Of a stretch of 64,000 nt of DNA, positions 59,301 through 61,929 are shown in pieces. Under the pieces are notes generated by a model, which made no database searches, was not told the DNA's origin, and saw only the letters and a program-made list of their open reading frames with translations. Within the stretch, counting starts at the first letter, position 1. Every line of letters begins with the position of its first letter. Source of the DNA: Gigantopelta aegis (lineage: Eukaryota > Mollusca > Gastropoda > Neomphalida > Peltospiridae); NCBI RefSeq assembly GCF_016097555.1, contig NC_054702.1, forward strand, positions 79,775,997 to 79,839,996. Direction: 5' to 3'. The position numbers and the translations under genes were made by a program.

Positions 59301-60555
59301 TTTTGGTTCGGTTTGTTTTCTCGTGCACGGTTCGCGCAATCAACATCCGATTTGTTGTTGTTCATTTGTGAGATTTTTCTTCACAGTTCGTGAACATTTT
59401 CAATAACAATAAAGTTCAGACAAGTAAGTGTCTCAATACAAAACGTTACAAACCCTTAAAACCAATAATTTTGCTAAGTCTTATGATATCTGGAGAGGGG
59501 ATACAACCAGGACAGAACAGTTGGAACATGTCCAGGAGAGGTGAAACGAACGCACCCCAAGTCTGTGAAATTTGTCGTGACGTAGGCATTGTTGTGCTTC
59601 TACCGGTGACATCAGAATACTAACTTTCAAAATTATTTCAGGCAATTGGGACATGGGGATTCCCATGGTATTTATCGATATAAAACCTGCTTTTTCACTC
59701 CATTTGATAAAAACGTGATCTAAGTTTGTAGATTAACCAAATTATAATTTATTTTCACTGGATGGAACTAGGGTGTGCGGCTTTAATAGTTTGATGAATA
59801 ATAATAAAAATTACTTGTTTTATTGTCATTTCAATGGTAAAAACGTGTTCCGCCATCTTTGTTTGACACCTCTGTCTATATTATTTTGTAAGCTCTTATT
59901 TGATTGGATCACACGATTTTGTGTAAACAATAGCCATGGATCACAGAATCGTTGTTTTTTTTCTGTGTGGAGGGGAAAACAGGGATTAAACATACCTTAA
60001 TTAGTTTATTATTTGCTGTCCAGTGAATAATTTAATTACTATGTGCAGTGATATTTTGTTACAGCTTGAATTGTTTATTTTCTTGTTATGATTTATCGGT
60101 GCGAAATTATTTTTGCACGGCATGGAAAACATTAGCATTGCGATAACCATTAAAGTGTCTGCAATAATTAAAGGGGAAGAAAATATAATGAAAAAGGAAA
60201 GCACAAGTCTATTTGTTGACAGTATTATTGAAATCAATATAATGTACAACTGGACAAAAGATGACTTCGGCTTATACACGAGGCCAATGATTTTGTACTT
60301 GATATTTAGGGTCAAACTAAGAGGTCGGCTTATACACGGCAATATATGGTAAGCATGAAAATAAGTTGAAATGTAATGAAAATTAATCCTCGGCTATTGG
60401 ATGAAACTCTTATAGCATTTACTCATAACACATTTTTTTCCAGACATTTACAAAGTCTAGCATAAAAGTGTATACACACCATTGTTGTACATTTCTTCTT
60501 CTGATGATTGTCCATCTTGGCAGTACATGATCCCCACTTTATATGTGGAACTTAT
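18269..60555 (-). CDS. SIPA1L: SIPA1-like Rap GTPase-activating protein (SPAR family), 3' 21 exons of a longer gene
   Basis: Exons (- strand order): 60555-60480, 58412-58314, 57064-56961, 55979-55822, 55500-55394, 54014-53880, 53470-53373, 52976-52831, 51767-51653, 51306-51056, 47889-47740, 42594-42320, 33352-33300, 32732-32339, 31258-31123, 30257-30095, 23298-23111, 22412-22258, 19855-19738, 19315-19231, 18412-18269. Every junction has AG and GT and compatible phase, and the total is 3150 nt (1049 residues plus stop). Domains in this fragment: RapGAP about 1-290, with HIGND at 99-103 holding the catalytic Asn102; PDZ about 350-425 with the carboxylate loop LGFH; Ser/Thr-rich disordered region about 430-970; coiled coil about 975-1035. 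Vertebrate SIPA1L1-3 activate Rap1/Rap2 GTP hydrolysis and sit at the postsynaptic density and cell junctions. The N-terminal exons lie off the right edge. The invertebrate gene is probably the single pro-orthologue, so I give no paralogue number. Confidence 0.92.
18530..19011. mobile_element. TA-flanked MITE in the last SIPA1L intron
   Basis: The ends CTGTAAACCGT and ACGGTTTACAG form perfect 11-bp inverted repeats flanked by TA on both sides (18528-18529, 19012-19013), as in Tc1/mariner-type insertions. Looser inverted similarity continues inward. About 480 bp, no coding frame. It fills most of the intron between the last two exons. Confidence 0.65.
19231..19315 (-). CDS. SIPA1L: SIPA1L exon 20 (coiled-coil start)
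   Basis: Encodes [20 protein letters not shown] followed by EK, with heptad-spaced Leu/Val/Met. Acceptor TTTTTCAG, donor GTAGTA; ends in phase 0. Confidence 0.92.
19738..19855 (-). CDS. SIPA1L: SIPA1L exon 19
   Basis: Encodes [18 protein letters not shown], then [20 protein letters not shown], a proline-rich link before the coiled coil. Acceptor TTGTAG, donor GTATTT. Confidence 0.9.
21105..21352 (-). mobile_element. tRNA-type SINE, second family
   Basis: On the - strand the head reads GCCTCGGTAGCGCAGTGGTT (A box) and GGTACAGGGTTCGCAGCCC (B box). The body contains GTGTAATGGCCACTACACCC and ends near the complement of TATCCAATTAAGGTTCAAGC. The same body appears in + orientation at 58537-58757. 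Confidence 0.7.
21775..22060. repeat. Interspersed repeat with two diverged units and a nuclear-receptor-like palindrome
   Basis: Two related units (about 21780-21885 and 21925-22015) share GTAGGT...GTGACCTAGT, the words CATCC.AAGTTGTA and TGCATGCAAG and GTTTGATGAT. The first holds a perfect AGGTCACAGTGACCT palindrome at 21793-21807; in the second it has decayed. I do not recognise the family with certainty. Confidence 0.5.
22258..22412 (-). CDS. SIPA1L: SIPA1L exon 18
   Basis: Encodes [18 protein letters not shown], then [20 protein letters not shown]. Acceptor T-rich ending TTTCAG, donor GTAAGT. Codons are shared across both junctions. Confidence 0.9.
23111..23298 (-). CDS. SIPA1L: SIPA1L exon 17
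   Basis: Encodes [19 protein letters not shown], then [20 protein letters not shown]. The LQRT(L/M)SDES motif is conserved in the C-terminal third of SIPA1L proteins. Acceptor TTTTAG, donor GTGAGT. Confidence 0.92.
23442..23606 (+). repeat. Split direct repeat A1 (left end of Ngaro-like element)
   Basis: Starts TAATGAGGTTTAATATTTAT and ends GTTCGCTGAATTTT. Nearly identical to 28803-28968. It defines the left boundary, since upstream sequence has no match at the right end. Confidence 0.85.
23607..24356 (+). other. Ngaro-like 5' region with SINE insertion
   Basis: A GC-richer block (23607-23944) after A1, probably leader or start of the gag-like frame (open frame from 23672), is cut by a SINE. 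It resumes after the duplicated GCTAGGGAGAG at 24346-24356. I recognise no domain in the first part. Confidence 0.5.
23945..24345 (-). mobile_element. tRNA-type SINE nested in the Ngaro-like element, perfect 11-bp TSD
   Basis: The tail is on the left (AGTTTGTTTTATTTAACGAC), the core AGCAAGGGATCTTTTATTTG in the middle, and the tRNA-like head on the right (complement GACCGGCCTCGGTGGCGTCG). GCTAGGGAGAG at 23934-23944 and 24346-24356 is the duplication. It must be younger than the host element. Confidence 0.85.
24416..25025 (+). pseudogene. Ngaro-like gag-type protein, frameshifted
   Basis: The frame 24416-24976 encodes a helical stretch ([33 protein letters not shown]) and then a cysteine-rich end, [19 protein letters not shown]. 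The second half of this CCCH-like zinc knuckle, [13 protein letters not shown], continues in another frame to 25025. A break near 24968-24975 therefore splits the motif. Such a C-terminal zinc-finger pair is typical of DIRS/Ngaro gag-type proteins. Confidence 0.75.
24977..26717 (+). pseudogene. Ngaro-like reverse transcriptase and RNase H, frameshifted
   Basis: The first part (to 25453) ends with [20 protein letters not shown], the RT opening blocks. A frameshift near 25440-25470 moves to the frame ending at 26717, with [31 protein letters not shown] and the catalytic NYLDDFL (YLDD codons 25752-25763). RNase H follows: [17 protein letters not shown], the Glu in LLELFRIL, and [11 protein letters not shown]. 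The C-terminal ADSLSR-like LTDSLSRLQ is usual in DIRS-order RNase H. Key residues remain, but the frameshift breaks the protein. Confidence 0.88.
26675..27573 (+). pseudogene. Ngaro-like tyrosine recombinase, broken by stop and frameshifts
   Basis: The N-terminal core-binding part starts near [16 protein letters not shown] and meets a stop at about 26833. Frame changes then lead to ...[13 protein letters not shown] and [14 protein letters not shown] (Arg I), and again near 27150 to the catalytic end: [13 protein letters not shown] (His-x-x-Arg), LGQWKS and the nucleophile-region KYIRL. These R-H-R-W-Y positions identify a lambda-integrase-like recombinase, which would insert a circular DNA copy without staggered cuts. 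Confidence 0.85.
27582..28202 (+). CDS. SGNH-type hydrolase of the Ngaro-like element
   Basis: An uninterrupted 206-codon frame starting eight bases after the recombinase stop. Visible blocks: [13 protein letters not shown] (the GxS nucleophile block), [11 protein letters not shown] (GxND block) and [14 protein letters not shown] (DxxH, catalytic Asp and His). A basic stretch [12 protein letters not shown] lies at about 146-157. SGNH/GDSL domains occur as an extra frame in Ngaro-type elements; their role in transposition is unknown. The first 18 residues are hydrophobic and may be upstream read-through or a membrane/signal segment. Unlike its neighbours, the frame is intact. Confidence 0.82.
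   Translation: MNNCMCILLIYFFVSFADIWLVGSSIIYWANRRAVSTLDRHLRLANLGVHITWLGRRGLRWAGVLNLVNNHLLHFSQPQYILLHVGGNDLATCSTSDLCAQVERDIQLLAQLLPNCVIVWSDILPRLVWRGGNNVKSIEKKRKRVNRSGRKAVLQTRGQVVRHDDISYDCPSLFRDDGVHLAEIGKAIFVNTLKGAIEAFVTTTHF
28264..28798 (+). repeat. Split direct repeat B1 of the Ngaro-like element
   Basis: From GCGGAATATGGTGGGCAGGC to ATAGAAAATATCTT. Contains four variants of a TGCTATGGT...CCCTAGG motif and an AATAAA at 28728-28733, probably the element's polyadenylation signal. The open frame 28313-28678 within it is not a gene. Repeated at 29411-29941. Confidence 0.85.
28803..28968 (+). repeat. Split direct repeat A2 of the Ngaro-like element
   Basis: A near-identical copy of 23442-23606, four bases after the end of B1. 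This places a B-A junction inside the element, as expected for split direct repeats. Confidence 0.85.
28969..29410. other. Unexplained spacer between A2 and B2
   Basis: About 440 bp with no counterpart after A1 or before B1, and no recognised coding frame or SINE. It starts CCTCCCACCGCTCACATAAC. It could be an insertion into A2/B2, or repeat sequence lost from the left copy. Confidence 0.6.
29411..29941 (+). repeat. Split direct repeat B2 (right end of Ngaro-like element)
   Basis: Copy of B1 with a short insertion after CTGGTTGCTTTC and a deletion in the middle. AATAAA at 29872-29877. It ends at ATAGAAAATATCTTT, followed by an A-run then a T-run, which marks the right boundary. Confidence 0.82.
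30095..30257 (-). CDS. SIPA1L: SIPA1L exon 16, whose 5' end is copied in an intronic array
   Basis: Encodes [19 protein letters not shown], then [15 protein letters not shown] and EKDLANFA. The acceptor is a T-rich tract ending GGAACAG before 30257; only this AG gives the one-base phase needed after exon 15. Donor GTATGT. The acceptor and first 12 or so codons recur four more times upstream in the intron. Confidence 0.88.
30222..30590 (-). repeat. Minisatellite built from the exon 16 splice acceptor and exon start
   Basis: Five units of about 75-90 bp start near 30222, 30302, 30380, 30472 and 30550. Each carries the + strand word GATTCTTC(A/T)GATGA.ATAC. The first unit is the real exon 16 start and acceptor; the rest lie in the intron. 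An acceptor AG is kept in the unit near 30424 but lost in the others. In that unit a frame like the exon runs about 16 codons before a stop. Confidence 0.8.
31123..31258 (-). CDS. SIPA1L: SIPA1L exon 15
   Basis: Encodes [20 protein letters not shown] and [15 protein letters not shown]. The acceptor is a modest TTTAAG and the donor GTAGGA. Phase fits exons 14 and 16. Confidence 0.85.
32339..32732 (-). CDS. SIPA1L: SIPA1L exon 14 (largest exon)
   Basis: 131 codons of Ser/Thr/Tyr/Gln-rich sequence, with [36 protein letters not shown] and [17 protein letters not shown]. Acceptor TTTTAG, donor GTAAAC; enters in phase 0 and leaves one base. Predicted disordered, with many potential phosphosites. 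Confidence 0.9.
32812..33112 (-). mobile_element. tRNA-type SINE, degenerate
   Basis: The tail is at left (TTTTGTTTAATGACACCACT and AGAGCACATTGATTTAT), with core GCACAATCCCACAGACAG and AGAAATAGCCCAATGGG. The head at right is diverged. It lies in the intron between exons 13 and 14. Confidence 0.65.
33300..33352 (-). CDS. SIPA1L: SIPA1L exon 13 (53-nt microexon)
   Basis: Encodes [17 protein letters not shown]. Acceptor TTTTAG, donor GTAAGT. Both phases (one base in from exon 12, phase 0 out) fit only this frame. It is too small to be found by frame length and is supported by phase and splice signals. Confidence 0.82.
33735..34062 (-). mobile_element. tRNA-type SINE with 13-bp TSD
   Basis: On the - strand the head reads GGCGGGACATAGCTCAGTTG (A box) and GGTCTGGGATCAATCC (B box). 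The core and an AATAAACCATTTC tail follow. TCAAAGGAGATGA at 33722-33734 and 34063-34075 is the target-site duplication. The head plus this duplication was later amplified to the right. Confidence 0.85.
33998..34558. repeat. 140-bp tandem array made of SINE head plus flank
   Basis: Four units of 140-141 bp. Each joins the SINE head (GGGATTGATCCCAGA to TATGTCCCGCCC), the target-site-duplication word AAAGGAGATGA and host flank (GTACGTGTATTTAACACTGC). TCCCGCCCT(C/G)AAAGG recurs at about 34062, 34201, 34342 and 34482. The array must postdate the SINE insertion. Confidence 0.85.
34600..34745. repeat. SINE-related fragment
   Basis: Contains GTGCCCACGACAGGCGTGC, matching the fragment at 458-600 and the body of the second SINE family. 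No tRNA-like head. Confidence 0.4.
34746..37593. other. SIPA1L intron 12, no exon seen
   Basis: AT-rich intron apart from a TA microsatellite. The open frames at 35451-35831 and nearby have no recognisable motif and no matching phase to be SIPA1L exons. Confidence 0.4.
35239..35311. repeat. TA microsatellite, about 36 copies
   Basis: An uninterrupted TA dinucleotide run. Poly-(Ile-Tyr) open frames across it on both strands are artefacts. Confidence 0.9.
37594..37740. mobile_element. Palindromic MITE of about 147 bp
   Basis: The arms are AGACTCCATCATATGTAG at left and its complement at right, continuing through AAAGTACACCC and GTGGTGGAAATTTCGAC, so nearly the whole element folds back. A half copy (CACCCGAGGTGGTGGAAATT) lies at about 53043 in another SIPA1L intron. 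Confidence 0.7.
37950..39066. mobile_element. 1117-bp DNA element with perfect 51-bp terminal inverted repeats
   Basis: Left end 37950-38000 and right end 39016-39066 are exact reverse complements, beginning GGGACCGTAACAAAAGTATA and ending in a small palindrome, ACTAAGTCACTTAGT. TAA flanks both ends (37947-37949, 39067-39069), which could be the 3-bp duplication of a PIF/Harbinger-like mover. No transposase frame (longest is 73 codons). A CAGTCAACTCTCGTTATAAC word at 38190 resembles one end of a pogo/Tigger-like element. Confidence 0.8.
39858..40275 (+). mobile_element. tRNA-type SINE, degenerate
   Basis: The head GGATATTCCTCAGTGACAGA (A box) is followed by an ATAGGATCAATC B-box-like word and then a diverged body containing CTATGAAAGACCTCTTCTAT. 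An insertion or drift in the middle blurs the limits. Confidence 0.4.
40716..40768 (-). mobile_element. SINE tail fragment
   Basis: Only the tail is left: TTTGTTTTGTTTAATGACAC to GATTAATTAATCATC. It forms an inverted repeat of about 50 bp with the tail of the SINE ending at 41165. Confidence 0.6.
40898..41165 (+). mobile_element. SINE, + orientation
   Basis: The head is partly lost. The core (GTGCATATAAAAGATCCCTT, GCGGGTTTTCTCTC) and the full tail ending TGTCATTAAACAAAACAAAC are clear. Orientation is opposite to the host gene. Confidence 0.7.
41200..42319 (-). repeat. Degenerate minisatellite derived from the exon 12 splice donor
   Basis: Four good 74-bp units start near 41391, 41465, 41539 and 41613. 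Looser units with TGGATGGACATA words extend from about 41215 to 42290. On the - strand a unit reads GCTTCTGGTAAGGTTTTG, matching the real junction GCTTCT-G|GTAAGGGTTTTG of exon 12. The GTAAG donor core is intact in at least three units. The long - strand open frames here (for example 41458-41877) are repeat artefacts. Confidence 0.75.
42320..42594 (-). CDS. SIPA1L: SIPA1L exon 12 (Ser-rich)
   Basis: Encodes a Ser/Asp/His-rich disordered stretch, with [28 protein letters not shown] and [16 protein letters not shown]. Acceptor TTGCAG, donor GTAAGG. The donor sequence and the first intron bases resemble the units of the degenerate minisatellite that follows on the - strand. Confidence 0.9.
42595..44689. 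other. SIPA1L intron 11, 3' part, nothing found
   Basis: AT-rich sequence with a C-run at about 42636. No exon with matching phase, no transposon ends. Confidence 0.4.
44690..44932 (-). mobile_element. Old SINE copy
   Basis: Diverged core (AAAGAAAACCTGCTGCATTT, ATGCACATTTCCACATACA) and a head at right whose complement reads GGGGCGAGAACTAGTTCAGT. It directly borders the 65-bp array. Confidence 0.55.
44960..46200. repeat. 65-66-bp minisatellite, about 19 copies
   Basis: The unit contains CTAAAGATCCTGCAGTG, TTTCACATACAAATGACATC and ATCCAGTTTGTCAAGTGAC. Copies keep 64-66 bp spacing with scattered substitutions, more diverged at the right end. The - strand open frame at 44931-45152 is a product of the repeat. 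Confidence 0.9.
46201..47739. other. SIPA1L intron 11, 5' part, nothing found
   Basis: AT-rich sequence between the array and exon 11. No feature supported. Confidence 0.4.
47740..47889 (-). CDS. SIPA1L: SIPA1L exon 11
   Basis: Encodes [19 protein letters not shown], then [10 protein letters not shown]. Acceptor TAACAG, donor GTACAC. The frame stays open for about 40 more codons past the donor, so a read-through alternative end cannot be excluded, but phase with exons 10 and 12 supports splicing. Confidence 0.85.
48165..48273. mobile_element. Short foldback MITE
   Basis: The arms read GAAGCAATCTTAGCACTAAC and its near complement GGGCTAAGATTGCTTC, with ATCACCTTAA and TTAAGGTGAT nearer the middle. 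About 109 bp, ending in GGACCC and GGCCCT. Confidence 0.65.
48274..50266. other. SIPA1L intron 10, no exon seen
   Basis: AT-rich; no frame with family similarity. Confidence 0.4.
50276..50582 (-). mobile_element. tRNA-type SINE with 9-bp TSD
   Basis: Tail GTAAAGTTTGTTTTGTTT, core GCAAGGGATCTTTTATATGC, and a head at right (complement GGGCAGGATTTAGCTCAGTC). AACATAAAA at 50267-50275 and 50583-50591 flanks it. Confidence 0.75.
50631..50778. repeat. Two-copy tandem repeat, 74-bp unit
   Basis: CCATCACATACTCATGGTAT starts at 50631 and again at 50705; the copies are almost identical, so this is a recent duplication. Confidence 0.85.
51056..51306 (-). CDS. SIPA1L: SIPA1L exon 10 (PDZ domain)
   Basis: Carries an entire PDZ domain: [15 protein letters not shown] with carboxylate loop LGFH, then [20 protein letters not shown] and [21 protein letters not shown] domains of SPAR proteins bind C-terminal peptides at the synapse. 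Acceptor TTTCAG, donor GTAGGC. Confidence 0.97.
51653..51767 (-). CDS. SIPA1L: SIPA1L exon 9 (before PDZ)
   Basis: Encodes [14 protein letters not shown], then [14 protein letters not shown]. The QGCE end joins directly to the PDZ exon, as in vertebrate proteins (…GCE…[11 protein letters not shown]). Acceptor TTTTAG, donor GTGATT. Confidence 0.92.
52303..52330 (-). mobile_element. SINE tail fragment
   Basis: GTTTTGTTTAACGACACCAC only; the rest of the element is missing. Confidence 0.4.
52831..52976 (-). CDS. SIPA1L: SIPA1L exon 8 (between RapGAP and PDZ)
   Basis: Encodes [19 protein letters not shown], then [17 protein letters not shown] and VIGWT. The DCLLGI and VIGWT blocks match SIPA1L. 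Acceptor TTTCAG, donor GTAACC, with two bases carried over. Confidence 0.92.
53373..53470 (-). CDS. SIPA1L: SIPA1L exon 7 (end of RapGAP)
   Basis: Encodes [16 protein letters not shown] and [13 protein letters not shown] basic loop followed by a GAIVW block is usual here in the family. Acceptor TTACAG, donor GTAACC. Confidence 0.92.
53880..54014 (-). CDS. SIPA1L: SIPA1L exon 6 (RapGAP)
   Basis: Encodes [20 protein letters not shown] and [15 protein letters not shown], nearly identical to vertebrate SIPA1L. Acceptor TTCAG, donor GTAAGA. Confidence 0.95.
55394..55500 (-). CDS. SIPA1L: SIPA1L exon 5 (RapGAP)
   Basis: Encodes [18 protein letters not shown] and the conserved FVDFLLAK. Acceptor TTTCAG, donor GTAAGG. 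One base at each end joins codons with exons 4 and 6. Confidence 0.95.
55822..55979 (-). CDS. SIPA1L: SIPA1L exon 4 (RapGAP catalytic exon)
   Basis: Encodes [20 protein letters not shown], then [18 protein letters not shown]. The Asn of HIGND (codon 55955-55953) is the asparagine thumb that Rap GAPs use in place of an arginine finger, so the domain is predicted active. Acceptor TTTCAG, donor GTGAGA, ending with two bases of a Ser codon. Confidence 0.96.
56437..56754 (-). mobile_element. tRNA-type SINE with 10-bp TSD
   Basis: Tail AATGTTTTATTTAATGACAC, core AGCAAGGGATCTTTTATATG, head at right (complement GGGTGGGACATAGCCCATTG). ATAAATGAAG at 56427-56436 and 56755-56764. Confidence 0.8.
56961..57064 (-). 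CDS. SIPA1L: SIPA1L exon 3 (RapGAP)
   Basis: Encodes [12 protein letters not shown] and [19 protein letters not shown]. The STGTHS and [10 protein letters not shown] blocks are hallmarks of Rap GAPs of the SIPA1/Rap1GAP type. Acceptor CCAG, donor GTATAA; starts with two bases and ends in phase 0. Confidence 0.95.
57420..57552. repeat. Two-copy diverged tandem repeat, about 68-bp unit
   Basis: Both copies contain TGA(C/T)TACTG.(A/G)CCA.T.AAACAA and end in TTAATATTCATTAGG. Confidence 0.6.
57553..57912 (+). other. Unassigned GC-richer block with a possible first-exon structure
   Basis: A block of higher GC than its surroundings contains a hairpin (GCAGGAAG...CTTCCTGC at about 57614-57647). It ends with ATGGATCACAAGAATCAAAT followed shortly by a strong donor AAGGTAAGTA at 57903. 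This could be a + strand first exon, part of an LTR-like repeat, or chance. A related ATGGATCACAGAATC word occurs at about 59937. No downstream + strand exon was found. Confidence 0.3.
58314..58412 (-). CDS. SIPA1L: SIPA1L exon 2 (RapGAP)
   Basis: Encodes [20 protein letters not shown] and [10 protein letters not shown]; the FDEFL and RVKLKGF..YR blocks are typical of the family. Acceptor TTGCAG, donor GTAAGT; two bases complete the first codon and one base is carried over. Confidence 0.93.
58483..58535 (-). mobile_element. SINE tail fragment
   Basis: GTTTGTTTTGTTTAACGACA to ATTTATTAATCATC. Directly abuts the + oriented SINE of the second family. Confidence 0.6.
58537..58760 (+). mobile_element. 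tRNA-type SINE, second family
   Basis: Head AGCCTTGGTGATGTCATGGT then TTAAGCCATCGG (A box area) and GGTACTGGGTTCGCAGCC (B box). The body has CTACACTCTCTTCTTTCTC and AGCTGCGGTGTGTGCCCAGG, ending TTTAATTGGATA. Confidence 0.7.
58763..60349. mobile_element. 1.6-kb TA-flanked DNA element with terminal inverted repeats
   Basis: Ends of about 26 bp match as inverted repeats, with shared core TATATTGCCGTGTAT and AGCCGAC. TA lies on both outer sides (58761-58762 and 60350-60351), which fits Tc1/mariner or pogo-type insertion. Internal open frames (59039-59371 and others) show no transposase motif. It fills most of the intron between exons 1 and 2. Confidence 0.6.
60480..60555 (-). CDS. SIPA1L: SIPA1L exon 1 in window (RapGAP start)
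   Basis: Encodes about 25 residues, including [20 protein letters not shown], matching the conserved opening of the SIPA1L RapGAP domain. Acceptor TTTTAG before 60555, donor GTGTGT after 60480. Starts in phase 0 and ends with one base of a Glu codon. Upstream exons are outside the window. Confidence 0.92.
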
Positions 60556-61927
60556 CTAAAACAAACAGAAATAATAATACATCAGTACAAACTATGATAC
60601 ATGTACTAATATTCTAGCTCCCATAATACTTCTTAACTTTATTTGTTTTTATTTATTTTCTAAAGTAAAATATTTACAGTAAAAATGCATAGAATTATTT
60701 AATGGCCACAATTAATATGCATGTCTACGGTAACAGACATTTTATATAAACAGAGATTTTTTTACATAATTATGAAAATGCTAATGCCCACATCTGACTA
60801 CTTTATATGATGACCTGAATGCGCTGACAATATCAGAAAAATATATAATAAAAAGTAATTACAATTCTTTGATATGTTTGATAGCACTGACAGATATGCA
60901 CCAATACATTTATAAGCAAGAAAGCCCAAACGATATAACATTCCCAATGTTCATTGTGGACACTTTTAGTGGCTTTTTTCTTTTCTTATTTAAAAGGCAA
61001 CTAAAGTAGTGTAATAATATATGGGTTACATAAAAATTACGTTGATAAAGCTATCCTAGGTGTGCGTCACCACATGTGACTGAGGGGTAATTGAATCCCA
61101 TGTGAAGTCTACAAAATGGGTGAATAGATACTCATTATGAAGAAATCACCACCGACTCTCTTTGTAGTGAATGAAATTCAAGGATTCTGTCAAGAATATA
61201 AAACAGTTTTCAATGAGAAGACAGTCCTGTGTGGGAGGTGAAAATACCTTGGCGAAGTAACAAAAGGACTATGTTTACTTTAAAGATTTCAAATCCTACT
61301 GACATGAAAATAAAATGAAGATGTACTTGAAAATGCTAATAAAAATGAAGAATGTTATGTTTAAATCTGAACCCAAAGCTTTTAAGCGTAGAATATTCTT
61401 GTAAAATAGTTGGTATTGTAATAGATTTTTAAAAAATCATGCATATCATACACATAAGAACATTTAGTCATTACATTTAAGAGCTTTGAGTATAGACATA
61501 TGATATGAACCATCTCAGCTGAGCTAAGGAGAATAATATCATACTGGAGATGGCAATTATTGAGATAATATTATACAGGGAACATTTTTTTCAGTATCAC
61601 TTTGCAATTTGCTACACAAGTTTCATAGATTGCTACACAATTTTAAACATTAAACGGTTGTTGCCAATTAATTTTTAGTTGACTAGAAATATTGCTAATC
61701 AAGATTTTGAAAACAAAATGTTCTCAATTATATCTTAATATTCATGAAAGCTCTAACTATAGTTTTCACTAAGAACTGACTGCCAGTCTGCTTAAAATAC
61801 ATTTTGAGCTATCTGTGACTGACACAAACAATGACCCAATATTAGTAAATTAAAAATAAACAACCTAAATAATTAGTATATTTATATTAGCAATTTTTTT
61901 TTTTTTAAATTGAAAACTAAAATTAAT
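60556..61927. other. SIPA1L intron upstream of exon 1, nothing found
   Basis: AT-rich. No upstream RapGAP exon with an end in phase 0 was recognised, so the next exon is probably beyond the window. Confidence 0.45.
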
Positions 61928-61929
61928 AA

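Noticed and set aside
59039..59371. 110-residue + strand open frame
   Set aside because: Lies inside the TA-flanked DNA element, has no transposase or other motif, and a composition like random AT-rich sequence.
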